Assembly: GCF_000016665.1 (NCBI RefSeq)
Contig: NC_009523.1
Span: 3,471,501-3,535,500 of the forward strand
Direction of reading: 5' to 3'
Length of the DNA stretch: 64,000 nt
DNA from: Roseiflexus sp. RS-1
GTDB taxonomy: Bacteria > Chloroflexota > Chloroflexia > Chloroflexales > Roseiflexaceae
Below are positions 34,622 through 43,659 of the stretch, one piece after another; position 1 is the stretch's first letter, and each line of letters begins with the position of its first letter. A program made the position numbers and the translations under genes. Below the pieces are notes generated by a model, which saw nothing but the letters and a program-made list of their open reading frames with translations, was not told the DNA's origin and searched no databases.

Positions 34622-35035
34622 ATGGCGCACATCGAACTCACCTGGATCCCCGATCGGACATTCCTCGGCGTGGACAGCACCAATCACAGTATTGTCCTTT
34701 CGCCCGGCGGCGGCGTAGGGGTCAAACCCTCGGAGACCCTGTTGATCGCACTGGCTTCGTGTTCGGCGGTCGATCTGGTGGAAATTCTGAAGAAACAGCG
34801 GACGACGCCCCATCGACTGATCATTACTGTCGATGGCGAGCAGGACGCCGATCCGCCGTGGCGGTACCGCCGGATCGCTCTCTGTTACCGGGTAGTTGCC
34901 ACGGGGGCGACGCTCGAAAAGGTGCAACGCGCAGTCGATCTGGCGCTCAACAGATACTGTTCAGTGCGCTCCTCGCTGCACCCGGAGATCGATGTCACCT
35001 TCGCGGTTGAACTGAACCAGCCGGATCAGGAGTGA
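34622..35035 (+). CDS. OsmC family protein
   Basis: A 137-residue OsmC/Ohr-fold protein. Family features: an N-terminal beta strand IELTWIPDRTFLG, then GVGVKPSETLLIALASCSAVDLVEILKKQR with the conserved Cys at the head of the central helix, and a C-terminal part with YCSVRSSLHPEIDVTFAVEL, whose Cys is in the position of the second redox Cys. Such proteins reduce organic peroxides or act on small thiol-reactive molecules. ATG 34622. Convergent with the fucosidase. Confidence 0.85.
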   Translation: MAHIELTWIPDRTFLGVDSTNHSIVLSPGGGVGVKPSETLLIALASCSAVDLVEILKKQRTTPHRLIITVDGEQDADPPWRYRRIALCYRVVATGATLEKVQRAVDLALNRYCSVRSSLHPEIDVTFAVELNQPDQE

Positions 35036-35112
35036 CGGCGAACGACCACCGCTGTGACGCTTGCAGAGCGAAAACCCTGAAACCTCTGCGTTCTCAGCGG
35101 TGCAACACTACT

Positions 35113-36528
35113 TCACGCGGCGCCGCCAGCGATTTTGATCGTGTGCGCAGGCGCGTCGGCGAGCGGCGATGGCAGCGTGACCGTCAGCCCGCTGTCGTGT
35201 TGCACCGCAGCGATGTCGCCATAGCCGAACAGGGTAACGCTCGCTCCGGCAGGGATAGTGAGACCGGTGAGCGTCACCTGTGGTTGCTGCGGTGTGTCGA
35301 GCAGTATCGCGTACAGGTCTGATCCTTTGCGCGTGAAACGCATCCCGATACCGCCATCGGTTGTTCCTTCGGCGCGCGTCCAGGGACGTGAGCCGTAGAT
35401 CGCCTCGCCGTTGACTGCCAGCCACGCGCCAAGCGCTTCGAGGCGCTCCGCCTGTTCGGTCGGAATGGTTCCATCGCCCATCGGACCGACGTTGATCAGC
35501 AGGTTGCCATTCTTGCTGACGATATCGACGAAGGAGCGCACCAGTTCGGCGGGCGAGAGCATATCGTCAACGGTTTCATTGCGATTGTAACCGAACGAAT
35601 ACCCCAAACCGCGGCACGACTCCCATTTTTCGGCTTTGATGTCGGGGAAGACGGCATACTCTGGCGTGCGGAAATCGAAGTGCGGCGGAGCAGGCAGCAT
35701 CCCCTGCGCGATCGCCTGCATGATCGCCGCCGGGTCAGGCGGACCGTCGCCAACCGGCGCCTGGGTGAAACGATCATTGATCACGCCTTCAGGAACAGTG
35801 TTGTAGTAATAACTGAACAGTTCGGGCAGATTCGCAGCCGCCGGATACCCGATGTCATTCCACAACACGCTCGGCTGGTAGCGGTCAATCAACTCCTTCC
35901 AGTGAGCGTTCGCATACTCAACATACTCGGGTTGCTGCGGCACGCCCATGAACAGATCGATAATATCGGCGATCACCCGATCATTGAAGGTCCAGTCGAG
36001 TCCGCCAGAATAGTAGAGACCCATGCGCAGCCCCGCATCACGCACGGCGCCGGTGAGGTCGCCGACCAGATCGCGAGAGGCGTGGTACCCTTCGCGGAAC
36101 GGATTGGGACGGGCGCTGGGCCAGAGCAGAAAGCCATCGTGGTGCTTGGTGGTGAGAACGACATACTGCGCACCGGCGCGCCTGAACAGATCTGCCCACC
36201 GTGATGGATCCCAGGACGACGTGTCGCGGTTGAAGGTCTCGGCAAAACGCTCATACGGAAAGTCGGCGCCAAAGTGCTGTGCATGGTACGATGCTGTCGG
36301 ACTGCCCGGAATGCGCAGCGAGTTCATGTACCACTCGGCGTAAGGGTTGCGTGCAAACCATCCCTGCCACCCCTCTCTTGCCACCACCTCGTGGAGCGGT
36401 CCGGTCGTCGGCGCCCATCCGGGTACGGAATAGAGACCCCAGTGAATGAAAATCCCCAATTTGGCGTCGTGGAACCAGTCGGGAACGACGTGAGCACGGA
36501 CAGACTCGAGGGTTGGTTCGTACGTCAT
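35113..36528 (-). CDS. Alpha-L-fucosidase, GH29
   Basis: A 471-residue glycoside hydrolase family 29 enzyme that releases alpha-linked L-fucose. Motifs: GIFIHWGLYSVPGWAP near the N-terminus, AQYVVLTTKHHDGFLLWPS (His-His substrate pocket), and VLWNDIGYP with the Asp at the expected nucleophile position. GNLLINVGPMGDGTIP ends the catalytic barrel, and a short beta domain follows. No signal peptide, so it probably acts in the cytoplasm on imported fucosides. ATG 36528 with AAGGA upstream; the ORF extends to 36636 without support. Downstream of fuconate dehydratase on the same strand. Confidence 0.92.
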   Translation of the reverse strand: MTYEPTLESVRAHVVPDWFHDAKLGIFIHWGLYSVPGWAPTTGPLHEVVAREGWQGWFARNPYAEWYMNSLRIPGSPTASYHAQHFGADFPYERFAETFNRDTSSWDPSRWADLFRRAGAQYVVLTTKHHDGFLLWPSARPNPFREGYHASRDLVGDLTGAVRDAGLRMGLYYSGGLDWTFNDRVIADIIDLFMGVPQQPEYVEYANAHWKELIDRYQPSVLWNDIGYPAAANLPELFSYYYNTVPEGVINDRFTQAPVGDGPPDPAAIMQAIAQGMLPAPPHFDFRTPEYAVFPDIKAEKWESCRGLGYSFGYNRNETVDDMLSPAELVRSFVDIVSKNGNLLINVGPMGDGTIPTEQAERLEALGAWLAVNGEAIYGSRPWTRAEGTTDGGIGMRFTRKGSDLYAILLDTPQQPQVTLTGLTIPAGASVTLFGYGDIAAVQHDSGLTVTLPSPLADAPAHTIKIAGGAA

Positions 36529-36625
36529 TGCTGTTCCTTTCTCTGAGTTGGAGGTTCGATATGCCGTTACGGGAAAGCTCCGACATCGGGCGACCACGAG
36601 GAGCGCTCCGCTGCCCCCGCAACCT

Positions 36626-37945
36626 TCAACGTGCAACGTGCAACCGCCACGCCGGACCGTGCGGATATTCGTACATCGCCAGTGATTCGGGCTTCATCTC
36701 GATGCTATACCCCGGCTTTTGCGGCGGCATGTAACGGGCATTGCGAATGACGACCGGATCGAGAAAATGTTCGTGCAGGTGATCGACATACTCAATCACA
36801 CGATTCTCCAGCGACCCGGAGACGCAGATATAATCCCAGATCGACAGATGTTGCACATATTCGCACAACCCGACGCCGCCAGCGTGCGGGCAGACCGGCA
36901 CGCCGAATTTCGCCGCCATCAGGATGACTGCCAGCACCTCGTTCACCCCACCAAGGCGGCAGGCGTCGATCTGACAGAAACTGATGGCGTTTGCCTGCAA
37001 CAGTTGCTTGAAGATAATGCGGTTCTGCACGTGCTCGCCGGTGGCGACGCCGACCGGCGCGACTGCGCGGGCGATCGCCGCGTGACCAAGGATGTCGTCA
37101 GGGCTGGTTGGCTCTTCGATCCACCAGAAGTCGAATTCAGCGAGGTCGTGCATCCAGGCAATCGCCTGCGGCACATCCCAGACCTGGTTGGCGTCCGCCA
37201 TCAGTTTGCGATCAGGTCCGATAATCTCGCGGATCAGGCGGGCGCGGCGGCGATCGGCGTCGAGATCGCGCCCGACCTTCATTTTGATATGCTGAAAGCC
37301 AGCGTTGATCGCTTCCTGGCACAACCGACGAACCTTATCGTCGGAGTAGCCGATCCATCCGGCAGACGTGGTATAGGCAGGAAATCCCTGCGCCAGCATC
37401 TCCGACTCGCGTTCGGCGCGTGTCGCTTCCTGACGGCGCAGCAGATCGCGCGCCTCGTCGGGTGTCAGAGCGTCGGAAATGTAGCGGAAGTCGATGCAGC
37501 GTACCAGTTCGTCCGGCGACATATCGGATAACAACTTCCAGAGCGGCTTCTGCTCGACCTTCGCCCACAGGTCCCAGACGGCATTGACCACTGCGGCGGT
37601 CGCCAGATGGATGACTCCCTTCTCCGGACCGATCCAGCGCAACTGGCTATCACCGGTAATCATATGCCAGAAGGCGCCCATGTCGGCGGTGATCGACTCA
37701 AGGGAACGGTTCAACACCATGGGGAACAAGGCGTGGCAGGCAGCGACACACAACTCATTGCCGCGCCCAATGGTGAAGGTCAGCCCGTGCCCGGTCAGAC
37801 CCGGAACATTGGTGTGCAGCAGAACATATGCCGCCGAGTAGTCGGGATCGGGGTTCATCGCGTCCGAACCATCGAGGGTGCGGGAGGTGGGAAACCGAAT
37901 GTCGCGCGCTTCGGCGCCGATAATGGTGATCGCCATACGCCCCAT
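36626..37945 (-). CDS. L-fuconate dehydratase (enolase superfamily)
   Basis: A 439-residue enzyme, the usual length of L-fuconate dehydratase. Superfamily motifs: KMKVGRD (Lys base), LMADANQVWD, WWIEEPTSPDD and ATGEHVQNR (metal ligands Asp, Glu, Glu), and CPHAGGVGLCEYVQH with the catalytic His. It dehydrates L-fuconate to 2-keto-3-deoxy-L-fuconate in the non-phosphorylating fucose pathway. The gene is 97 bases upstream of the fucosidase on the same strand. Start at 37945 (GGAAAAGG upstream) or 37936. The upstream promoter is at 37979-38007. Confidence 0.92.
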   Translation of the reverse strand: MGRMAITIIGAEARDIRFPTSRTLDGSDAMNPDPDYSAAYVLLHTNVPGLTGHGLTFTIGRGNELCVAACHALFPMVLNRSLESITADMGAFWHMITGDSQLRWIGPEKGVIHLATAAVVNAVWDLWAKVEQKPLWKLLSDMSPDELVRCIDFRYISDALTPDEARDLLRRQEATRAERESEMLAQGFPAYTTSAGWIGYSDDKVRRLCQEAINAGFQHIKMKVGRDLDADRRRARLIREIIGPDRKLMADANQVWDVPQAIAWMHDLAEFDFWWIEEPTSPDDILGHAAIARAVAPVGVATGEHVQNRIIFKQLLQANAISFCQIDACRLGGVNEVLAVILMAAKFGVPVCPHAGGVGLCEYVQHLSIWDYICVSGSLENRVIEYVDHLHEHFLDPVVIRNARYMPPQKPGYSIEMKPESLAMYEYPHGPAWRLHVAR

Positions 37946-37978
37946 CGCCTTTTCCAATAAAATATATACGACAGGCGT

Positions 37979-38007
37979 AGTGTACGATGGTGTCTCTTCA
38001 GTGTCAA
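37979..38007 (-). promoter_or_regulatory. Promoter for the fuconate dehydratase-fucosidase genes
   Basis: On the minus strand: TTGACA (38007-38002), 17 bp, TACACT (37984-37979). TAGTGTACGA at 37978-37987 overlaps the -10 and is a candidate GntR/FadR-type half-operator; that part is inference. Confidence 0.65.
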
Positions 38008-38070
38008 GTCTTACCTGGTGCGACGCGGCAGAATGGGAATAAGCATCCATAGTTATCTTTGAATGGGGTC

Positions 38071-38098
38071 TTGACAGAGCCAGCGAAAGCAATATAAA
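38071..38098 (+). promoter_or_regulatory. Promoter for the GntR regulator
   Basis: TTGACA at 38071-38076, a 16-bp spacer, and TATAAA at 38093-38098. The start codon is about 205 bases downstream, leaving a long leader that holds an inverted repeat. Confidence 0.65.
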
Positions 38099-38128
38099 AT
38101 ATCAAAGTCCAACTGCAAAAAGGATATT

Positions 38129-38250
38129 TCACCGCAGAGACGCGGCGTCCACAGAGAAAGTCTATTGTCTGGCTCAGACGTATGCTTCGCCGCGCATCGA
38201 ACCACGTTTTGTTTTTGGCGTTCTCTGTGCGCTCAGCGTCTCAGCGGTGC
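38129..38250. repeat. Dispersed CACCGCAGAGACGC inverted repeat
   Basis: The left arm (38129-38158) contains CACCGCAGAGACGC and CACAGAGAA; the right arm (38221-38250) is its imperfect reverse complement, TTCTCTGTG and GCGTCTCAGCGGTG. A partial relative lies next to the IS110 element at 62938-62984, and a fragment at 35085-35104. Confidence 0.75.
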
Positions 38251-38302
38251 ATGGTTGCAGTGAAGTCATTATCACCTTCCAGATTATTGTGTTCAACGTA
38301 TC

Positions 38303-39010
38303 ATGACCGATCTGCCACAACGCACCATGACCGAACAGGTTATGGCGCGCCTGCGTGATATGATCCTGAGCGGCGAACTGGCGCCGGGGTCGCGTCTCGA
38401 TCAGAACGACCTGGCGCGACGTTTCGGCGTCAGCCTGGTGCCGCTGCGCGAGGCGCTGGCGCGCCTGCAATCGAGCGGGCTGGTGCGCATCGTGCCGCAT
38501 CGCGGCGTCTTTGTTGAGTCGTTGTCGGTTGAAGAACTGCTCGATATCTACCAGGTGCGCGAGGCGCTTGAAGACCTTGCGTCCCGTCTCGCCGCGCCGC
38601 GCCTGAGCGCCGCCGATCTGGCAACCCTTGATCGATTGAAGATTGAGATGGAACAGACCGCAAAGATAGACGATTTCGAAGCCTTTCTCGATCTGCACCG
38701 CGACTTTCACTTCACTATCTACCGCGCCGCCGGGCGACGGCATTTACTCCAGTTGCTCACGCAACTCTGGGATTTGAGCGCGCGCTACCGGCGGTTTCAG
38801 TTGTACGCCTTCCCGGAGCGGATGCACACTTCCCTCTTCGAAATCCAGGCGATCCTCGAGGCATGTCACCGACGCGACCCCGATGCGCTGGCGTTGCTGG
38901 TGCGCTACAAAGTGCATCAGACGGTCGTCAGTCTGCTCGATATCATACAGCGTGAACCAACACCAACAGTTGCGTCGATGGCCAACGGTAAACATGTCGA
39001 TGAACGATAA
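38303..39010 (+). CDS. GntR family regulator with FCD ligand domain
   Basis: A 235-residue transcription factor. The N-terminal winged helix (about 5-70) includes MARLRDMILSGELAPGSRL, DLARRFGVSLVPLREALARL and GLVRIVPHRGVFV. The C-terminal FCD domain (about 75-215) carries the metal/ligand-site residues in DLHRDFHFTIYRAAGR and ILEACHRRD. Divergent from the fuconate dehydratase gene, so control of fucose catabolism by fuconate or a related acid is the likely role. Confidence 0.88.
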   Translation: MTDLPQRTMTEQVMARLRDMILSGELAPGSRLDQNDLARRFGVSLVPLREALARLQSSGLVRIVPHRGVFVESLSVEELLDIYQVREALEDLASRLAAPRLSAADLATLDRLKIEMEQTAKIDDFEAFLDLHRDFHFTIYRAAGRRHLLQLLTQLWDLSARYRRFQLYAFPERMHTSLFEIQAILEACHRRDPDALALLVRYKVHQTVVSLLDIIQREPTPTVASMANGKHVDER

Positions 39011-39062
39011 GCGATCTTCATTGCCCCAGAGGATGTGGAGTGTATGAGCGGGGATACGTGAT

Positions 39063-39392
39063 ATGCGCCTCTTTGCGCGACAACGCCCAATGATCGCGGC
39101 GTCGCTCGTCGCTCTTGCGCTGGTTGTTGTGTACGGATGCACCGTGGTTCTGTTTGACGTCCGTCGTGAGGCTATCACACCGCCACAGTTTGCGCTCGAT
39201 ATGGGTCTGATTCAGGTGCTGGGGCGTCGCTCGACGGTTCCGGAGTGTTCGTATGCGACATCGTGCCTGCTCGACCCGTCTGGGCGCGATCCCGCCGTCT
39301 ACACCGTCTGGTTGATCCTGCGTTCTTCTCATTCTGACACGCCTCCCCAGGTGATCCGACTGACGAGTGTGCCTGTTGGCGATGGCACGTAA
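39063..39392 (+). CDS. Small signal/anchor-containing protein of unknown function
   Basis: 109 residues. N-terminal hydrophobic segment AASLVALALVVVYGC ends in a Cys, but the lipobox is poor (VYGC). The exported remainder has a possible disulfide pair (VPECSYATSCLLD) and no recognised fold. It follows the GntR gene by 52 bases on the same strand. ATG 39063 with GGGGA upstream. It has the same style as the small proteins at 26635 and 27199, though clear homology is not visible. Confidence 0.5.
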   Translation: MRLFARQRPMIAASLVALALVVVYGCTVVLFDVRREAITPPQFALDMGLIQVLGRRSTVPECSYATSCLLDPSGRDPAVYTVWLILRSSHSDTPPQVIRLTSVPVGDGT

Positions 39393-39400
39393 ACTTTTTC

Positions 39401-39429
39401 TTGACAATCGATTCGGAAAATTATAAGAT
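39401..39429 (+). promoter_or_regulatory. Promoter upstream of the sugar ABC operon
   Basis: TTGACA at 39401-39406, 17 bp, TAAGAT at 39424-39429. The leader to the start at 39811 would be about 375 bases. It contains two copies of a GCTGTGTCAT-C/T-GC motif (near 39461 and 39521) and AT-rich TTATAAAAG near 39618, which could be a second promoter. No gene in 39393-39810. Confidence 0.65.
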
Positions 39430-39810
39430 ACATGTGTCTTCTCCGTCTCCCGATGCACCTCGCTGTGTCATCGCGCAGGTCCTGATCGCCGGATGGCTCA
39501 ACTAATATCTCGAAGCGCCCTGCTGTGTCATTGCAACGGTCAACCGGTTGTAAGCAGGGGAATAAAGGGTCGATGTTCATGCTCACCTTTATGACCGCCC
39601 ATCCTGCGCCTCACTGAATTATAAAAGTGTGTGCAGAAAAGAAAGGAGAATCTTATCGTTCGACACAGATCGGTCTTCCAGTGACGGTCGAGTGTACAGA
39701 TACCCCTCACAGGCAGTGCGACTGCGCCAATACGACATAATGGCGGTGGCAACCATCACGATCAGGCAAGACTATCGAGATATACGCTGGCAACAATGGA
39801 GGAGCACGTT

Positions 39811-41277
39811 ATGGCAACCCATCACGAGGAAGAACTCGCGCATGAGTTGAAACAACGCGGTTTGAGTCGACGGGAAATCTTGCAGATCGGCGCGCGTCTT
39901 GGTTTGAGTGGCGCGGCAATCGCAACAGTGCTGGCAGCATGCGGGCAGGCGCCGCAGCAACCCGGAACGGGCGCTGCGCCGACCATTCCGCCAGCAACTG
40001 AACCGACGCCAGCATCCCTCTATGATCCGGAGGAAGGCAACAGCGGATGGCCCACCAACGCCGTCTCCGATCCGACAGAGCGTGTGGAGATCAGCGTCGC
40101 TCATGCATGGGACGCAGTCTTCTTCGAGCGCCAGAAGCAGTTCGATGCCCTTTTCATGCAGCGTCATCCGAACATCGTCGTGAAAGCGGAAAATACGCCG
40201 TTTGGCGAGTATCGACAGAAGTATGTCGCGCAGGCTGCTGGCAACGCCCTGCCCGATATCATGTACTGTCAGTTCTCCTGGGCGCAGGAGTTCATCAAGA
40301 ATGGTCTGTTCCGCCCGCTCGACGACTACATCGCCAGAGAGAAGGACTTCAACCTCCAGGACTTCACGCCGCAATCTCTCGTCTCCTACCAGCGCGACGG
40401 CAAACTGTGGGGCATCCCATACGATGAGGGTCCTGCCAATCTGTACTACAACAAGGATATCTTCGATGCCGCTGGCATCCCGTATCCCGATGAAACGTGG
40501 GACCTTGAGAAATTGAAGGAAGTTGCACTGAAACTGACCCAGGGCGAAGGACCGAACAAGATTTTCGGTTTGGGTGAACTTCCAACCCTCGGTGACTCGC
40601 TGGTTGCGCCGCCATACCTGATGCCGTTCGGCGCCCAATACCTGCGCGAGCCGAAGGAGGACGAGTGTCTGATCAATAAACCGGAAGCGGTCGCAGCGCT
40701 CGAATGGTGGCAGGAGTTGCGCGATAAGGGCGCCGTGCCCAGTCCGGCGGATCTGCAGAACGTCGCCTGGCCCGCCTTCCAGTTCGGCAAGATCGCCATG
40801 ACCTTGCAGGGTTCGTGGGCGACCCCGCCGATCCGGGCCGGCGCAAAGTTCAACTGGGACATCGCCATGTGGCCCCGTGGTCCGAAGGCGCATGTCACCT
40901 TCTCCGCCGGCAGCGCCTACATGATCACCCGCGACAGCAAGAACCCCGACGCGGCATGGATCTACCTGAACGAGTATCTCTCAACCGCCGGACAATCGTA
41001 TATGTGGGGGATTACCGGTCGCGGCAGCCCGGCGCGCCTCTCGGCGTGGCCCTCGTACCTCAACTCGAAGTTCGCCCCTCCTGGCGCAAAATATGTCGAA
41101 CAGGCGATGCGCACGATTGCCAGCCACGACATCATCGATCAACCGACCGGTCCGCAGGTGACGCAGGCGGCAGGACCGATCTGGGACCTGGTGGTGGCCG
41201 GTCAGTTGAGCGTGAAAGAAGCCTGTGACCAGGTGTTTGCCGCCGTTGATCCGATCATTGCCGTCAACCGGGCGTAA
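39811..41277 (+). CDS. ABC sugar transporter substrate-binding lipoprotein (family 1)
   Basis: A 488-residue binding protein. The N-terminus has SRREILQIGARLGLSGAAI, then lipobox VLAACG (about residue 44). The binding domain contains VVKAENTPFGEYRQKYVAQA, PDIMYCQFSWAQEFIKNG, LWGIPYDEGPANLYYNKDIFD (family-1 hallmark) and GKIAMTLQGSWA. It delivers a sugar to the two permeases that follow. ATG 39811 with GGAGGA upstream, rather than ATG 39796. Neighbourhood with fucosidase and fuconate dehydratase suggests a fucoside or fucose-containing oligosaccharide. Confidence 0.9.
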   Translation: MATHHEEELAHELKQRGLSRREILQIGARLGLSGAAIATVLAACGQAPQQPGTGAAPTIPPATEPTPASLYDPEEGNSGWPTNAVSDPTERVEISVAHAWDAVFFERQKQFDALFMQRHPNIVVKAENTPFGEYRQKYVAQAAGNALPDIMYCQFSWAQEFIKNGLFRPLDDYIAREKDFNLQDFTPQSLVSYQRDGKLWGIPYDEGPANLYYNKDIFDAAGIPYPDETWDLEKLKEVALKLTQGEGPNKIFGLGELPTLGDSLVAPPYLMPFGAQYLREPKEDECLINKPEAVAALEWWQELRDKGAVPSPADLQNVAWPAFQFGKIAMTLQGSWATPPIRAGAKFNWDIAMWPRGPKAHVTFSAGSAYMITRDSKNPDAAWIYLNEYLSTAGQSYMWGITGRGSPARLSAWPSYLNSKFAPPGAKYVEQAMRTIASHDIIDQPTGPQVTQAAGPIWDLVVAGQLSVKEACDQVFAAVDPIIAVNRA

Positions 41278-41347
41278 TGGATGTCAACGAGTCTGGGGGG
41301 GGGCGCCGCTCCTCCAGACTCCAACATTGTCTGCGAAGGGACTGTGT

Positions 41348-42295
41348 ATGGCTGTGCAAGAGAGCGTCGGGCGCGCCGCGGCAAAACCGATGGGGAAGCC
41401 CAAACTGGGGAAACTGGCGCGACGCGAAGAGCGTGAATTCTATCTCTTCATTTCGCTCTGGATCATCGGGTTCATCGCGTTCGATGCCGGACCGATTCTG
41501 GCATCGTTTGCCATCAGTTTCACGAACTGGTCGATGATGACGCCGCCCAACTGGACGGGGTTGCAGAACTATCAGCGTCTCATCGCCGATCCGCTCTTCT
41601 ACACCGCGATGTGGAATTCGCTCTACTTCGGAGTTGGCAGCGTCGGGTTGGGGCTGATCGTCTCATTTCTGCTGGCGTTGTTGCTGAACCAGAAGGTGTT
41701 GGGCATTTCGGTCTTTCGCACCATTTTCTACCTGCCATCGGTGGTGAGCGGTATTGCCGTCGCAATCCTGTGGATCATGATCCTGCACCAGGATTTTGGT
41801 CTGATCAATACCGTGCTTTCCTGGTTCGGCATTAAGGGTCCGGGATGGCTGATGCAACCGCAATGGGCGAAGCCAGCGCTGATCCTGATGAGTCTGTGGG
41901 GCGCCGGCGGCTCAATGGTGATCTATCTCGCCGGGTTACAGAGTGTGCCACAGCATCTGTATGAGGCGGCCTCCATCGATGGCGCGGGACCGTGGATGAA
42001 GTTCTGGCATGTGACCGTCCCAATGATGTCGCCAGTCATTTTCTACAACCTGATCGTTGGCTTCATTGCATCGCTTCAGGGATTCGTGCTGGTGTTGATC
42101 ATGACGAATGGCGGACCGGCGAATGCGACGTTGATGTTCGGATTGTACATCTATCGGGTGGCGTTCCAGTTCTTCCAGATGGGGTATGCATCGGCGCTGG
42201 CGTGGATTCTGCTGGTGGTAATCATGGCGATCACCGCGCTCCAGTTCCTGGGCGCGAAGTACTGGGTGTTCTACGAGGGCGAGGCTGCGCGCTAA
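41348..42295 (+). CDS. ABC sugar transporter permease, MalF-like
   Basis: A 315-residue permease with six membrane segments. It starts with a basic cytoplasmic head and FYLFISLWIIGFIAFDAGP, then SFTNWSMMTPPNWTGLQNYQRL, typical of sugar permeases. The coupling loop reads YEAASIDGAGPWMKFWHVTVPMMSPV. ATG 41348; the frame is open from 41225 but overlaps the previous gene. 71 bases from the binding protein. Confidence 0.9.
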   Translation: MAVQESVGRAAAKPMGKPKLGKLARREEREFYLFISLWIIGFIAFDAGPILASFAISFTNWSMMTPPNWTGLQNYQRLIADPLFYTAMWNSLYFGVGSVGLGLIVSFLLALLLNQKVLGISVFRTIFYLPSVVSGIAVAILWIMILHQDFGLINTVLSWFGIKGPGWLMQPQWAKPALILMSLWGAGGSMVIYLAGLQSVPQHLYEAASIDGAGPWMKFWHVTVPMMSPVIFYNLIVGFIASLQGFVLVLIMTNGGPANATLMFGLYIYRVAFQFFQMGYASALAWILLVVIMAITALQFLGAKYWVFYEGEAAR

Positions 42296-42318
42296 GCGTG
42301 TGGCGGAAGAGGTGATCA

Positions 42319-43218
42319 ATGGATGCCGATCTGCAACAGACGACGATAGTCAGTGTGCGAACGCAGAGCGGACCGCTGTTCGGCATGCGTAATCAGCGGC
42401 TCGCACAGCGGGTGATAGTCTATGCATTGCTCCTGGCGTTATCGGTGGTATTTATTCTGCCGTTTCTGTGGATGGTCTCAACATCGCTGAAGCAGAGCGA
42501 AGATGTGTTTACCTACCCGCCCAGTTTTTTTCCGACGACGTTTCTCTGGCAGAACTATCCGCGCGGCTGGACTATTCTTCCTTTCAATACCTTCCTGATC
42601 AATTCGCTGATTGTCACCTCCGCGAATGTGATCGGCAACCTGATTTCCTGTTCCCTGGTGGCATTCGGGTTTGCGCGACTGCGCGCCCGCGGGCGGGGCA
42701 TTCTGTTCCTGGCGTTGCTGGCGACCCTCATGATCCCGCGTGAGGTGACGATCGTGCCGCGCTTCCTGTTGTTCAGCCAGATGGGGTTGGTGAACACCCT
42801 CTGGCCCCTGATCCTTCCTGCATGGTTCGGGTATGCGTTCTTCATCTTTCTGCTGCGACAGTTCTTTATGACGATCCCGACCGAACTCGATGATGCAGCG
42901 CGTATCGATGGCGCATCATCGCTGCGCATCTTCTTCGAGATCATTCTGCCGCTCTCCAAACCGGCGCTGGCGACTGTGGCAATTTTTGCGTTCATCGGGA
43001 ACTGGAGCAACCTGCTCGATCCGCTGATCTACATTCGTTCGCAGGACCTGTACACCCTTGCACTTGGACTGAACCTGTTCCGCGGGCAGAACTTCACCCA
43101 GTTCAACCTGCTGATGGCGGTGTCGATCATTACGCTGATCCCGGTTCTCACTGTCTTCTTCCTGTCACAACGCCTCTTCGTCCAGGGTGTCACCCTGACC
43201 GGCATGGGGGGACGATAG
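42319..43218 (+). CDS. ABC sugar transporter permease, MalG-like
   Basis: A 299-residue permease. Features: LPFLWMVSTSLKQSEDVFTYPPSFFP near the N-terminus and the coupling loop LDDAARIDGASSLRIFFEIILPLSKPALAT. It forms the channel with the MalF-like protein. No ATPase follows; such importers in many bacteria share a MsmK/UgpC-type ATPase encoded elsewhere. Confidence 0.9.
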   Translation: MDADLQQTTIVSVRTQSGPLFGMRNQRLAQRVIVYALLLALSVVFILPFLWMVSTSLKQSEDVFTYPPSFFPTTFLWQNYPRGWTILPFNTFLINSLIVTSANVIGNLISCSLVAFGFARLRARGRGILFLALLATLMIPREVTIVPRFLLFSQMGLVNTLWPLILPAWFGYAFFIFLLRQFFMTIPTELDDAARIDGASSLRIFFEIILPLSKPALATVAIFAFIGNWSNLLDPLIYIRSQDLYTLALGLNLFRGQNFTQFNLLMAVSIITLIPVLTVFFLSQRLFVQGVTLTGMGGR

Positions 43219-43254
43219 GGCGCTCAGGGGCAGCGGCGTGCCGGTGTCCGTTTG

Positions 43255-43580
43255 CCCCTCATCCCCCCAACCCCCTTCTCCCACACGGGGAGAAGGGGGA
43301 GTTGGGGCGTCCTGATGCGCCTTTGCCCCCTCTTCCCCCCAACCCCCTTCTCCCACACGGGGAGAAGGGGGAGTTGGGGCGTCCTGATGCGCCTTTGCCC
43401 CCTCTTCCCCCCAACCCCCTTCTCCCACACGGGGAGAAGGGGGAGTTGGGGCGTCCTGATGCGCTTTGCCCCCTTCTCCCACAAAGGGGCGAAGGGGGAG
43501 TTGGGGCGTCCTGATGCCCTTTGCCCCCTTCTCCCACAAAGGGGCGAAGGGGGAGTTGGGGCGTTCTGATGCCCAAAACG
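43255..43580. repeat. Five-unit CCCCCTTCTCCC/GGGGAGAAGGGGG hairpin array
   Basis: Five units of about 52-72 bp, each with CCCCCTTCTCCC-ACA(C/A)-GGGG(A/C)GAAGGGGGAGTTGGGGCG and TCCTGATGC. Each unit is a strong hairpin. The first three are nearly identical; the last two use the ACAAAGGGGCGAAGG variant. No gene; it begins 37 bases after the MalG-like gene. Confidence 0.85.
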
Positions 43581-43659
43581 AGAGAAGAAACGCAGGGGAT
43601 TCTCGAAAAACCTGCCACTGTAAGCAACCCTCTTCCCCCACAGAAGGAGAAGCAGATGG

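Noticed and set aside
35063-35089. Terminator between OsmC and the fucosidase
   Set aside because: Only a 6-bp stem (GCAGAG/CTCTGC) with a long loop and no T tract.
42319-43218. Sugar importer broken because it lacks an ATPase
   Set aside because: Family-1 importers often share one ATPase encoded elsewhere; both permeases and the binding protein look intact.
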